A DNA stretch of 64,000 nt from Syncephalis plumigaleata (GCA_025201365.1 JAIXMF010000006.1:620001-684000), one strand, 5' to 3'; positions 48,135-63,008 are shown, counted from the first letter of the stretch. The notes: generated from the sequence alone by a model not told the origin. Numbers and translations: made by a program.

Positions 48135-49484
48135 CTATCGACGTAATCGAAGTAGAAATGCATTTTTACATAATCGGCTGTCTTCTGGCAAGTATTTATC
48201 GTAAAAGTTGACATAAATTCCTCGGGTTTAAATCCAAATTGTTGATACATGATCTAGCGAATAATGACGGTTAGACTAGCACAGTAATAGAACATATTAC
48301 ATATAGAAAGTAATCATACCATTGCTGGATTGTTGGCCGATACATGAAGTACATTCCTTACCACCGGAAAGCTACCATCAGTTATTAGTACACGACATTG
48401 TTGAGTATTCTACTTACCTGTATCAATTGATACATCATAAATCTGTAGTAATCATCAAAGTGTATTAGTTACACGCTTGTAGATTGGTCAGTTGACAGAC
48501 ACATACCGTCCAATGTTGGCACGCTCCCATCCAGGTGCAACACCCACATAGGTTACATAAGCCTCTGGCGTCATAAATGCACATCCAACGACAATTCGTT
48601 TGTATAGAGCCACAATACTGAAATCCGGATACAATAGTGCTTCAGTCACTAGTTGAACATGATTGTTGTAAATATCAAAGCTATCTATATATTATATGCA
48701 TGTATGTAGAACCCACTGTCAATGCCTGGCCAAAATAATAGTTCCAATAATGAATTGACTTGCGCTAGATGACATTGTTGGAAATAGCAGAAATCAATAG
48801 AGCCAGGCGTGTAAGTATGTGCATCCTTAATACTGGCATCAATACCACTATTCGCGTATAATATAAAGATAAATTCGTTAGTATTGTTATTAACTTGCCA
48901 ATCGATATAACATCGATTTGATTACCGTTGATGAATGTCGATTAACAGCTGCATACGCGGTGGACGAGATTCAAAGTCGCGCCATATAAATGGTCTTAAT
49001 TTACGCCCGATATAAGTGCTCATCCATGATTCGTCCGTGGTCAATGGAGCATCGGGTCGACCGAGTAAACGATACTCGAACGAGTGTTTATATGGAGTAG
49101 AAGCCAACTAGGAACAATAGCAATTATTCATGTGTATTCACCATATTATACTAGGCTCACTATTATCACTTACCTTATAATTACTAAGATTGTCATCGCT
49201 GACATCCTTCCTCTCCAATTCCTGTTGTGTTGGAAGTGGTCGAACGGGTTCACTTGCTCTTAAATGACGCGTCACCCAACTATCTAGGTCGAAATTCCTT
49301 ATACCAAGTCCACGACGTACCTATTTACTTGTTAGCTAATAGGACAAGAATAAATGCAACAGTTATGTACCCGACGCAAGTGTAGCTTCCTCTTTAGACG
49401 AGCAGCCTGAACCGGTAGTCTACCAGGATAATGTTCCAGGTGTTGTAGCAACTCCCATTCTTGTTGTGAATTTAAAAGTGGCAT
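48135..49484 (-). CDS. KAT14/CSRP2BP-like GNAT acetyltransferase
   Basis: Histone acetyltransferase of the GNAT fold, homologous to animal KAT14, a subunit of the ATAC complex. From the ATG at 49484 (MPLLNSQQEWELLQHLEHYP) to a TAG at 48135. The middle has PYKHSFEYRLLGRPDAP and RKLRPFIWRDFESRPPRMQL, and the C-terminal catalytic part has IDFCYFQQCHLAQVNSLLEL, FWPGIDS, LLYPDFSIVALYKRIVVGCA, YVTYVGVAPGWERANIGRFM (the acetyl-CoA loop region), NVLHVSANNPAMIMYQQFGF and KYLPEDSRLCKNAFLLRLRR. The last stretch matches the animal C-terminus residue by residue in pattern. The frame slips once near 48208 (FMST / FYDKYL). About eight exons; their inner borders are approximate. The animal long N-terminal PHD-like region is missing or reduced. 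Confidence 0.85.
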
Positions 49485-49931
49485 AGTGAAGCATAAAAAC
49501 AATAGGAATAGAAATGATTTATAAAAGTGAAGAAAAATAAATAAAAATTATGGTTGCATCTATGTTCATTGAGTTATACAAATTCTTATGCTAGTATTAT
49601 AGTAAATCAATGAGATACATATGAAATATGCTGTTGTATTACAATCATATTCATTTCTTTCTGTAAGTAATACGAAAATACGTAATGGATACAGTTATTT
49701 TCGTATTACTTTGTTACTTTCTATTTACTGTCATGTCTATCATCTGATTACAACTACTGACATATCACATTACTAACACTATGTATAAGATCAACTCTGC
49801 TCAAGTTTATATGGGATCAATATGGTCAACAAGAGAGTACATTATTCAAAAAACCGTTTACTTTTGTTCATTGAATATCACGCGTATGAGGTGTAGGAAT
49901 GACCACAATATATCAAAGCAGTACCGATGAT
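49485..49931. other. Spacer between KAT14 and Ran genes
   Basis: AT-rich region of about 450 bases, holding the promoter of KAT14 (minus strand) and the 3' flank of Ran. No gene or RNA was recognised. Confidence 0.4.
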
Positions 49932-51024
<1,093 letters not shown>

Positions 51025-51472
51025 CTAATATAGAGGATATATATCTCTCGTTAATTACAATGACTTGTCCCTTTGTCTTAGATATCAATACTGCCACTGC
51101 CATCATCATAGATCATCCATCCATCTATAATCGCCAATAATATGAACTAGTCTACTTACCTTGTATATATATATACGTTTATATATTGATCAAGTATCCG
51201 ATAAGCACAAACAACCAGTGGATTGAAAGTGAATAGAAGGATAGATGTGGATGGATGGATAAAGATTTCGAGCGGATGACTCAATGTTGCGTTATTGTTG
51301 TTATTGTTGTTATTTGGCCGTTGTTTTTCCTACGGATTAATAACAATGAATCATTTGACAGATATGACTTCATAGAGTATAGATTGAGTCAAGTATAATT
51401 TATTAGTAATGTACATGATGATCATTCTTAGCGTAATAATCTTCTTGCTCTCTTTGTATGTATGTTAGGATA
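51025..51472. other. Upstream region of Ran and 3' flank of SWR1
   Basis: 448 bases, AT-rich with TTG/GTT repeats near 51295-51315. Holds the Ran promoter and the SWR1 3' end. No gene seen. Confidence 0.4.
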
Positions 51473-54400
51473 TTAATCAGTTAGTTGACCGAGTAGTCTA
51501 TAATTCCATTCTGCTTGTCGTAACATATACTCTTCAATGTCGCCTGGTTCATTGTCTTGTTCCTCTTCATCATGATCGATATTAGACATGACAGGGAGGT
51601 TACACTCGATGTTGATGCTGATACGGTTGATGCCGTTGACAATTGTTGAGTAGGTGTCATTGTCATTGTTCTATTATTATCGGTGGTCTGTCCTTTATAG
51701 TCAGCACGATCTGCTAGATCCACTTCAGTTGCTTCTTTACGAGCTTGCTTTAATGCCGCAACATCGTCCGCGTCTTCCACTTGAGCTAGTGCTCCATCTA
51801 GATCCTCTGGTAGTTGTGTCGTTAATAATGATTCATTTGACGGTAAGTCTGTATCATCATCATCATTATCATTTAGACCTAGTGCATCTCGCCAGCCAAC
51901 ACGCGAAAAGAAATCAGTGGTAAAGTCGCCTTCTTGTATGACAACATTGTCGAGTAGTCGTTTCTGATTCGCTTTACGTAGAATATTGCTTTCAATGGTA
52001 TGCTCGCTAACCAATCGATAAATGTGCACATCTCTCGTTTGTCCAATACGATGACATCTACAAATAAACAGTTAATTATCTAGTATATTCATGTATATAC
52101 ATATAGATGTTTACTTACCGATCTTGACATTGCTTGTCCATAAATGGATTCCAATCAGAATCATAGAATATTACAGAATCGGCACCAGTTAGATTGATAC
52201 CAATACCGCCAGATCGTGTGGATAGAATAAAGGCAAAAATACGATCATCTGCATTGAATCGTTCCGTCATCAGTTGACGTTGATCTACTTTGGTGGCACC
52301 ATCCAATCGTAGATAGCGATAACCGTGTAGATTAAGGAATGCCTCTAGAATATCGAGCATACGTGTCATCTGCGTGAATATAAGCGTACGATGACCATTC
52401 TCCTTGAGTTGTCGTAGTAATTGTGCTAGCATTTGTAACTTGCCACAATCATATTGTAGTAGTCGTTTATCCGGGAATCCAATACGTTGTCGTGCTCTAA
52501 TCGTGTAGAATGGATCAACAACACGGGAAATACGCGCTTCATCGTATACAGAATCGGTCGTGTCATTCCTCGGTAATATTTCCTCAATCAATCGATCAGC
52601 TCGTACGGTAGTAGTAGGACCACTATGGTGAATCTATCAATAACATCTTGATATTGCACTAATCGATCATTTACTGACTGTACTAGATCATGCGTGAATT
52701 GTCGTGTAAATTCATGGGATAAAATGAACTACGTGGGGTAACATTATCGGTGATCATGAGTGATCGTATGAGTGTGCCACCGTAGACGGATAATGATCAC
52801 GCAACGCTGTTCGTTCAATCGATGCAATTGTCGCCAGTGTGCCACTCGATCACATACCGTTCTTTCTGTCGTATAGAGATGATGCTGCAATAGAGACGTG
52901 AAACTATCCTGTTCATGCTGGCGTAATGGTAAGCTAGGCGTATGAAGTGAAGCGACTAATCGAGAAGTGGCGCGTGTACCAACTCGATCTTGATCCCGCC
53001 ACTCTCGTTCACTTAGACCGGGCCAGCCTGGCCATCGAGCAACACGTTCGAGTATGCATTATTATTACAATGATAAGACCATAGTCGTTGCCAACGTTCT
53101 ACTCGATGAATGCATGCTACTTCACGTTCTGGTATAACATCAGACATGGGAAATGGTGTCGTTACAGGTCGAGGCTCGAATAAATCAGGATGATTGCACA
53201 CCTTACGCAATTGCATCAAACAATTGATAATACTCATGTAATTGCCGGATACGAGGGTTTCTCGCGTTCTAGCTCGAGCCATGAAATCATCATAGAGTTG
53301 TCGTTGTCGTTTCGCTAATCGACACCATACCGTGTGCTCGTATTTACCTGGTAGTTGCTGTTCCACATCCGCTTTAACACGTCGTAGTAAATACGGTCGT
53401 AGTAGTGTGTGCAACTTGTGGACAATCTCCGTCATTTGAAGGGTACGCTCCGATGTCGGCTGCCCGATACTCTCGATGATCTGATCGATAGGTCGACCGA
53501 ACCATTCGTGAAACTCGCGTTGACTAGCGAAACCAAGTTCCTCCGAGGGAATAACCCCGTCCGGCATTAGGAAATAAAGGAGTGACCACAACTCGGTGAG
53601 ATTATTCTGCAATGGCGTGCCCGTCAATAGGAGGCGATGTTGCGTTCGAAATCCAAGTAGGGTTTGCCAGCGTTGTGATCGGAAATTCTTGATATTATGC
53701 GCTTCATCTAGTACGAGATAGCCCCATCGTCTACGACGGAATATAGCCTGATCCTGAATGACGAGCTGATACGTCGTGATACAAATGTGGAATGCATTCT
53801 CGGCCGACCATCCACGTCGCTTCTCCTTTCGTTCCTTAGTGCTGCCGTAGTAGGTGACCACCTTGAGACCGGGACACCATTTCTGAAATTCTACCGTCCA
53901 GTTAAGTAGCACGCTCGTTGGCACGACAATCAAATGAGGACCCCAATCTGCTTGGTAGCCGGCTAGATAAGCGAACAAAGCAATAGTCTGAATGGTTTTA
54001 CCCAATCCCATTTCATCGGCCAATATACCGTTCAACCTTTGTTATGCAGTCCAACTAGCCAGCGTAGACCGTCCAATTGATAGGAACGTAGCTTGTGTCG
54101 TAATAGGAATGGTTGTTCAGTAATTGTAGTGTTGCTGTTGCTAATAGGTGGCGACTCCACTGCTTTATCATTGGATGTTTTATCTAGTGGTATTGGTGTT
54201 TTACGTGATAATGAACGGATGAGCCATTGGAAGTAGATATAGATGGAGATGAAGAAGTAGGCGAGTCTATAGCGACATCAGTTGTAATAGTTGTATCAAG
54301 CGATAATTGCTCATCAACTACTCTACGTGAATGATGATCTGTTACCGTATTGTTGGATTGCTCATTCAAGATTGATGCTTTATCTTCATCTTCTTCATTC

Positions 54401-56842
54401 TCAAATAATAGTGTATCCAATGTTACATCTTCATCATCTTCATCATTGTCATTAATCAACTCCATTGATGAGTTCATCTCTTCATAGGATGCTATACTAG
54501 TTGTCTCGTCATCATCTCCTTCATCATCTAGTTCATTGGCAGTAGCATCCACTGAATAAGACATCATAGAATCACTATCAATACTGGAGACACTACTCGG
54601 TCGTCCTGCCAAAATACGTGATGAATGCTCGAGTATCCTGTTCAAATGCTGTTGACCTCTTTCGCGTTCCCGTTCCATTTCCTCTATTTTATGCTTATCC
54701 TCCACCACCTAATGAATAATAACAATAATAGGCATTAGCGAAATGTATATAATATGTAGCAATGTGATAATTACTTGTTCAAATGTCTTCCAGTATTTAC
54801 GAATTAATGTGGCCGTTTGTCGAGCCAGTTGGCGACGACGTTTCTCCTCCCCTTGTCGTTCCCGTTCCTCTCTACTGCGCTTCTCTTCAAAGTGTCGCTC
54901 AATAGATCGACAAATCAAACCGCGTAGATGCGAGTGGCGTTGCCGTTGCCATCGTATCGCTTTAATACGTGGTTTAATATGCGAGAGTAGCATGGATCGA
55001 TGTGATTCATCCGGTCCTGGTACCACGGGGAATATAGTACGTGGCAATGGTGTGGATAGATCGGTGATTCGATCGGCCCTATTCAACACGTAGGCATCTC
55101 GTTGTGCTCGTTGGATTGCCTCCTCCATTGTAATGGTATCATCGTCGAAAAGGTGAACGATTCCAGGAATGCTTCTAGGGAGCCATAAGCTGGAGCAATA
55201 CGTACTTTTGCTTCTGAACGAGCTAATGAACTAGTATCGATGGATATGTCATTATTCATCGATGCATTACCATGATGGCCGTTCATGTTGGTGCTAATAG
55301 TGGTGCTATTCAAAAGAAAGCAGATATGCCACGATTCGTCGAATAGTCCTTGTTCTTCATCGTTGTCATCGCTGATCCTTGATGACTACGTAGAGCATGA
55401 CGTGTCATTGTTCGTTGACCGGATGCCGAGGCTGCACGCACGGCATCAGCTGACAATAATGGTTCCAAACTATGTGCATCCATAAACTGTACACACTTGT
55501 TAATATATCAATGTTATAGAAATGATTATATCAGTACTTACCAGTTGTAAATCACCACTAGGATGATTCAATAGTTCTGACTCGTTATATAGAAACATAT
55601 TCCGCTTTGTCTCCAAATGAAACAACTCGCGTAATTGTCGATCATATCGTTTAATGGTATCTGTCAATAAGGTACGACGTTCTAGTATGGCATGATCACG
55701 CGCTGGATGCCCAGTATTAGTGGCAGTGATGGTAGCAATAGCTTTGCCAACATCGAATGATGGAGGTAGTTTCTTTGCTACTGCCGGTGTTGATTTCCTA
55801 CGACTATTTCCACCGGTCAACTTTGTCGTATTATCATTAACATGATCACGCTTTCGAATGGATACATTGCTAGTCTATAGTAATACAAAAGTAATTAGTT
55901 TATTGATAGTAAAACATCATGTTAAATAAAGAGATAATAATTACTAATGTTGAATTAACAAAATATCGTAACACTTACATCATGTGCAGTAGAGGAGGAA
56001 GGGGCAATGACAGAAGTTGTTCGCGCTCTTTTTTTCTTTGGTACAGCGACATCTACTGATACAGTATGCTGATGACTAGGTTGATCCACGATCTTTTCCT
56101 CATTATCATGAGTGTACTCGTAGACTCCGTACTTGCTACCGATGATGTATCATTACCACTTGATGTTGATTTCTTTTTAGTCGTTCTTTCTTTGAAGTTG
56201 ATGCTGCTACAATGGGATGTTTCCTCGGACGACCTACGGGACGACGTATGACTAGTGCCCCGTCAGCGGATGGCTTTACCTTGGGCGGTCGACCTCTTCG
56301 TTTCACGGGAGATGATGCTGGATTAGACGATTCATTCTTGGCTGCTACTGTTGTTGTTGTTGTCGTATCCTCCACCTTATCTACTGTAAGTGATTTCTTT
56401 GTTGATTTCTTCGTTAATTTCTTGTTGATTTAGGCGTAGATGTCGTTGCATCATTCGACTTATTCAAACGAGGTCGGCCACGCTTCGGCTTGTCATTAGG
56501 CGGCACGACGGGTGTTGCATCTGATATGTTCTTTTGCTTGCTTGCTACCGTTAATGGCGTCTTCGATTTACTAGTTGCTGCCGGTTTGACAGACGCTTTG
56601 GATGTGTTTGCATCTTTTTTCGATCGTTTTTCCGATATAGTTCGTTTTGGACCAGCTGCACTCTGATCCTTAAGCGAAGACGACGACGAAGACGGCACGT
56701 CGTGCTGCTTGTTCAACCCTGACGACCTTGGTCTACCTGGTCGTCCTCGTTTCGAACCCTGCGGACGCACTGACACTACTGTCTCACTCGCCGCTTCTAG
56801 ATCGGATGCAGATCGCTTTCTTGGCGGTGTCGTTGACGACAT
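51473..56842 (-). CDS. SWR1: SWR1-type chromatin remodelling ATPase with AT-hooks
   Basis: Snf2-family ATPase that exchanges H2A for H2A.Z. From the ATG at 56842 the N-terminus carries four AT-hook cores (KRGRPGRPRS, KPKRGRPRLN, KRRGRPPKVK, RPVGRPRKHP). An HSA domain follows (RTIFPVVPGPDE, LSHIKPRIKAIRWQRQRH, TLIRKYWKTFEQV). The ATPase lobe shows NGILADEMGLGKTIQTIALF, GPHLIVVPTSVLLNW, LVLDEAHNIKNF and LLLTGTPLQNNLTELWSLL; the helicase lobe GHRTLIFTQMTRMLDILEAF, FILSTRSGGIGINLTGAD and CHRIGQTRDVHIYRL. The long insert between lobes (about 52600-53010) is typical of SWR1/INO80. The tail ends YMLRQAEWNYRLLGQLTD (stop 51473). One-base losses lie near 54035 (KG / LNGILADE), near 56405 and in the C-terminal part near 51600. 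At least twelve exons. Confidence 0.88.
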
Positions 56843-57485
56843 GCACGACAAACGCGCCTGATTCCACCTGAATACAGTATCAAGAAGTAAACTAATCAAG
56901 GAACTGTTTGTATTTTACACGATCAATAGAGCGATCTACCGGTAAAGACGTCATAAACAACGCGGAAAATCAACGAATGAACGAGGAAAAAAACACATAC
57001 ACATTCAGTTGTTGGGTTTCGTATTATATTATTATGATCTGCCCTTCTCCTTCACAATGCATAAGCAATTATGACTTGGATTGATATATTTTGCCACATC
57101 CGAACATTTTGCCACTACTAGAAACACGCTCCTAAATTTCATTGGTCTGTCTTTTGAAGACAATAACTCTAGATATATCGGTTTCTCTTTCTCTCTTCCT
57201 CTTCCTCTTCCTTTATATCTTGGCGCTTTATGGTAATTTTCTCTCTTATTGAATAGAGATTCCTCTTTATTCATTGTGTTCAACGATTGAAAAACGTAGC
57301 AGCACTATTACAAGCATTAGCATATTGCTTTACTATTATTATTATTATACGGCTGAGGTTTCCTACTTACTTACCTATTCACTTACACCAGCCATAGCTA
57401 TATTCAACTGTTGTTGTGCACGCACTAATCACTAGTTATTTGCATTTATAATTACTCGCTATCTAAACGTGCATCTATTAGTCTT
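56843..57485. promoter_or_regulatory. Divergent spacer SWR1 / VMP1
   Basis: About 640 bases between starts, pyrimidine-rich around 57180-57215. It includes an ORF at 57032-57283 on the minus strand that is Lys/Arg-rich but shows no family features. No TATA box was recognised. Confidence 0.4.
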
Positions 57486-59068
57486 ATGCCAATGACCATG
57501 CCAGAAGATACAGGTACTATTATCCTTTTCATTCTTCTGTAATCCATATTCAATTATTATGTTGTTCAATAGGAGCAACCTTATCAAGTAAAATTGAAGG
57601 AAGCATCAAACCAGCAATTATCACCGAGGATGATCTAATGGAAGCACGTAGTATTTCAATCTATCGCGATCCTATCTTGGTTACCCATCATTTTGCGCTT
57701 TATTTGGTGGAAGAAGTAGCAACCGCGGTTAAATTAGCACTATCGTATACGCGTACTGTTGCGTTTGTTGCACTAGCAATTTTCTCTATGTCATTGCCTA
57801 TACAGTACCCAATCCACTACAACCGGTAAGTAATTTAACTATTGAAACTCAATTATACCATTTTAGAATCTTAGTTTTATTTACATTCTCCTTCGTCTTC
57901 GTTAACAACTTGTAGTTAGCAGCTGTGATCAAATCTGAATTCACTTGGGCTGGTTATTGGGTCCTTCTTGGTATTGCATCCTCGGTGGGTTTAGGCACCG
58001 GTTTGCACACGTTTGTTCTTTTCCTTGGACCGCATATTGCCGAGGTAACACTTGCGGCATTCCAATGTGGACATGTTGATTTCGCAGTACGTGGACCTGA
58101 TAGGTAAGCTATAATAATAATAGTTGTCTATACATATAGTTTACAACTATTTGATATTTATTTAGATTTGTATGCGGTGAGTTTATTCCCGCTGCCACTC
58201 TTAGTCTATGGTCGATTATTCGTAAAATCTATTGGCAAAGCTTTTGTTGGGGTGCTGGTACAGCTATCGGTGAATTACCACCTTATTTTGTTGCACGAGC
58301 AGGTAAGTGATGACATTGTAAAACTATTAATGTATAACAGACACACTAACCAAGGAGTATTATGATAGCTGCATTGGCAGGACAATCAAACGAGGAAATG
58401 AACGAGATTACAGATCTACAAAAGAAACCATTAGAGGAGCGTACACTAAAGGACAAAGTCTACCTATTTGTCTATGCTATGATGCAACGTCTAGGATTCC
58501 TTGGTATTTTCCTATGTGCTTCAGTAAGTAACATTGCTACTACTACTACTACTACTACTGCTACTACTACCAATGGCATAGTAATAACACGATGATAATA
58601 GATACCTAATCCACTCTTTGATTTGGCCGGTATTACCTGTGGTCATTTCTTAATTCCATTCTCTACATTCTTTGGTGCCACTTTCCTCGGTAAAGCAGTA
58701 GTTAAAGCGGCACTTCAATCGGTATTTGTGGTGGTTATGTTCTCAAAGGATTCACTAGCTACTGTACTGGACGTGCTAGCCAAGATCGCTCCCTCCATTC
58801 ATGATCTAGTGGCTAAGCGGTTGATGCTCAAACGAGAAAACTACAAGGTGGTAATAATGGCTCGAGTGATGCTAATCCCGAACAAGGTGGCGGTCTCATT
58901 CCATTTGTATGGAATGGATTCATTACCGTGATGCTTCTCTACTTTTGCTATCTATCGTGGATTCATTGGGCAGCGCCCGTTATGAGAGACTTCGTCGTCA
59001 GGATTTGGACAAGGTTAAAAAGGAAACATAGAGATACAAGGAAACACTCGACAAATGGACTAGTGTAA
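57486..59068 (+). CDS. Vacuole membrane protein 1 homologue (VMP1, scramblase-like)
   Basis: ER membrane protein of the DedA/VTT superfamily, which scrambles phospholipids and promotes autophagosome and lipoprotein formation in animals and Dictyostelium. Exons give [57 protein letters not shown], then the conserved [20 protein letters not shown] and [60 protein letters not shown] and [20 protein letters not shown], and the last helix [18 protein letters not shown]. The VTT block [16 protein letters not shown] and the GELPPYF motif are intact. One-base losses lie near 57810 (LPIYT / VPNPLQP) and near 58851 (ENYK / GGNNGSSD). The stop is at 59068. Dikarya lack VMP1, so this supports an early-diverging lineage. 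Confidence 0.87.
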
Positions 59069-59137
59069 CAATTGAATGGTTAAATAAACACATACTATTT
59101 ATCTATCTCTATCTCTATCTCTATATTATTATTAAAT

Positions 59138-62100
59138 CTATATGTCACTAGTGGAACTCGTAGTCAATAATGATTGTAAAACACGTAGATTCTCCGATAG
59201 TTGCAGTTGATCTTCTTTCGTGGTCATACTCAATAAATATTCACCGCAATCATTTAACTAGAATGATATTGATTAGACATGATCATAACTACTAGAATTA
59301 TTACTTACTTGTTGTTGTAGTTGATTTAAATATTTATACTCGGTAAACTTGGTATCCTCCATGATCGTGGCAGTTTTAATGCCTTGACAATGGTATTGAC
59401 TACCTTGACGAATTCCGAATGTTGTCCGAATGACCACGCTCTGGTAGTGCACGTATGGCAACACAGGCATGAATGCGTACTTTATAGTTTCGAGTTTGAT
59501 CGATTGCACCGCATAGCGTGTCAATCATCATACACGTCCAATCAGCTTGTCCCATTGGGAAATGTACATTGCGTACCATTTTACTAAGTGTATGACATGC
59601 ATTCCATCGTACCTGAACACTTGTATTGTCAATCACGAGAATACTCATAGGGTGCATCAATGATCACACATCCTACCTTTAGTGGCCCATCTTGACATTA
59701 GAACAAACGACCTCTACCATGTCACGAAGTTGAGCGGGTGCACCCATCACTAACTCATCAGCCGCCAGAATAAGACTACCAATAGCACGTATGGCATGAG
59801 GTCGTATCTATTCAAGTAATGGTTAATCGATTCTAATAACGCATAGTGATGTTAATAATTACCTTGACATTATCACTGGCACCATTTAGTATGGCTTTAC
59901 CCACTTGAAGGTACATTTCTTTAGTAAGAAGTGCGGTTTTGATATTACTATAACACATTATTAATACAATATATAACAATACATCAACTATTAATAGTAC
60001 CTATTCTCTACCCATAGATCACATATATTTGCAACAGTCCAGAATACACGTAGTTTAACATCAAGATTACGATCTATTACATGGGATAATACCGCATTAG
60101 TTGCATCCGATAAGAAAAGTAGATCCTATATGAGTAAGTATTAGCACTGATATAAATGAATACAATGTAATAATAATAATAATTACATCACGTAGACTTG
60201 GGAATAGAACGAACACGCCTAAGCACGACAAGCTGCAGCTTGTACCATAGGACGAGTATCTGATGACAAGCTAAGCATTAGACTTTGAATAAATCGTTGT
60301 CGTTGCATCTACACACATATAGTAATGATTATTAGTTAACATGATAACACATCAATGTATCATACAACAACAATAATAGACGTACTGTTAATCCTTCAAA
60401 TACATCATTCTTTAAACTAGCCAATATGTCACATACAACTGTACGTATAGATCCAACGGAGTCACTACAATTTGCTTGAATGATCTGATCAATCGTATTC
60501 TCCCACCATATACACCACTAATAGGAAGCAGTTCATTATTATTGATATTAATATTGCTACTGTATTCATCAATGATCATCACTTACTGTTGTATCAATGG
60601 CTACTGTTTTAGCAAACTGTTCCACTGTATTCAAGGCTGCTACGCGTGCCTCACATTCCTTGGGTAACTGTGCTGATTGTAATGTGGCATTAATCACAGT
60701 CCATCGTGCACTACATGATTTATACAAAGTATCAACATATAGATTTAACTAATTAGATGATCAGTTACTTACCTAATGAAATCTGGGAATGTTCGTATCA
60801 TTGCTGATATAATGGTGTAACCTTGCTTGTCAGTTCTTGTTGTACCTCTACTAGATTGAAGCACGTTTGAACAAGATCAAATGTTGTATTCATCTTCTCC
60901 AGTAAAGCAGAACGTGTTGATTGCAATGAATCAGGTACGGTGTATCGGGTGTATCCTTTACGTGAGATTCAATTGCTACTGCATCTAATCCATTTAACAA
61001 GTAAGACTATGTACACACTCATGTTATAATATCATTCAATCAGGTAATTACCGATTAGGGTAGCCAGACAAGCAAGCCCATTAAGTGCCGGTAGATAGGA
61101 GACATGACTCGATATTTGTTCATTAGTCATCGGTTTAGCTTGTTTATCTGATACTAGACTGACTATTGTACTACAATGTCGATTAGTGCATTGGAATACC
61201 GCGTCAAATAGACGTAATAAATGAACGGAAGACAACGTTCATAGGGCACGCTATTAGCCAATACACTGGCACACTAGTATTATACACTATGGTTAAATGG
61301 TGGAATTACAACACTAGCACACTATTCACCTGTAGAATGGATACTGTAAATGATGCATCAGATTCTCGTTGCAATGCCGCGATTAATGTCGTATGGAATT
61401 GACGTAGTAGTACGCCCATCTTCTCAGATAAAGATATAAATGACGATATCTGACTTACTCTATCAATGTCATTATTAGATCATGTCTCATTACATATATA
61501 TATATATATATATATGCTACTAATTGTAGCGTAGCTTACCGTTCACTGGCTGTAGCAAAATAGGATTTACCATAGCTAATAATCGTCATTAATACACTAC
61601 ACGCTGTAATGCGTAACTCGGTCGTCTCCTCCTCTAGTATGGCCATTAACAATGTACGTCGACCTGTTTGCTGTCCACCTTGGAATAGTCTATCCAAATG
61701 TGTAAACACTACCGCTGTCGATATCTAATAATCATCAATGATAATGAATACAATTAGATTTACTAATCAATCAAATGTAATCACACTTGAATACCTTTGC
61801 TAATTGTTGTATACACTGTAGAGCATGTTGTCGTATTCTAACACGATCACTACATTGATATTAATCATTAATTACAACATGGCTAATATTGTCATTCATG
61901 CATTATATCCTACCGTTTTCCTGATATACTTGATTCACTCTCTGAGAATTCAGACTCGGAACTTGTAACTACTGCTCGTGTATCGGCAACAAGCCTAAAT
62001 GGATATACTAATGACGTGTTAGAACGTGTTAATACTCGCTAAGCAGTAGATGACATGTCATCCTTGTATTCTATTACCATTCACTCGATCTTCATAATGT

Positions 62101-62939
62101 AGTAGGGCAAAGTTAGGTAACACGCGCATAAGTCGATCAGATTGTAGTTGATTCGGTTTCTCCTCAGCTAGTACAAGTTGCATGGCTCGTAGTGTACACG
62201 AGGCAAGCTATTCGGCATTAGTATTCGATGTATTACCAGTGTTATCAGTCTAGTTACCTTGGGTGATTCTAGCCATTGTCGTTCATTTAGACGACGTACA
62301 TCTTCGAGAATGATTTCCAAATTGTCTAATAGTACATTCTGAATTTCCTCCATATAATTATGCATCTTATTGCCTGTTCGTTGGCATAGATTGCCTAAAC
62401 AATTAATGCTTGTCGTCGACATCCGCCTGTGTCGTTTGTTGGTCGTGCTAATGGCAATAAAATAGCTAGTAATGCATCATAATGCTATGATAGATGTTAA
62501 TAAATCGATGTTATACAAATGAATAGACGCTACCTTACTACAATATGCTCCATGTCCATTGATTGTAGCATTAAGCGCGTGCAGCAACTCAATCGTATCA
62601 TATGGCTTAGAGTTGGCAAGTGCCGCCAATAGCGTAATCAAAACACGATCCAGTAAATGAGTTCGAAATCGTTCTGGGCTCACCTAGACTAAACCGTAAG
62701 ATGAATGCGAGGATAACTACACCTGACAACTTACAAGACGTTGTTTCCGAATAGCAACCAATTGACTACATAGCTCGGTAGTGGATAGTTTACGCGAGTC
62801 TGAACACAAGTTCTTTATCTTACGAATCCAACGTAGCTACAATACATACACACATATATATATATATACGCATATTAATAATACTGTAAACACAAGTAAA
62901 TAGTCAGTGGCAATTCACCTCGTCATCTTCCGTGGCCAT
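59138..62939 (-). CDS. HEATR6-like HEAT-repeat protein
   Basis: Large helical-repeat protein related to animal HEATR6 (DUF4042 at the N-terminus), of unknown function. From the ATG at 62939 (MATEDDE) the reading runs through RWIRKIKNLCSDSRKLSTTE, VLITLLAALANSKPYDTIEL and DALLAILLPLARP, then about twenty short exons to a TAG at 59138. The strongest family match is near the C-terminus: VQVRWNACHTLSKMVRNVHF, TRNYKVRIHACVAIRALP, TATIMEDTKFTEYKYLNQLQ and LSENLRVLQSLLTTSSTSDI, which line up with the animal MKVRWNACYALGNMM and KVRIRSAAAL blocks. Middle exons are not well resolved. The frame slips near 59425 between LPERGHS and the FVKVVNTIVKALK-like block. The start is only 70 bases from the RagC stop. 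Confidence 0.72.
61494..61515. repeat. TA dinucleotide run in a HEATR6 intron
   Basis: Microsatellite of about ten TA units inside an intron of the HEAT-repeat gene. No other role visible. Confidence 0.75.
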
Positions 62940-63008
62940 AGTGAATAATAAAGAGCGAAAAGGGCTTTAGTAAATAACAAGTGAAGTAATGGGGAATATC
63001 AAAGTTTA

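Noticed and set aside
57032-57283. Minus-strand ORF, 83 residues, Lys/Arg/Glu-rich
   Set aside because: Repetitive composition from CTTCCT repeats; no start context or homologue recognised.
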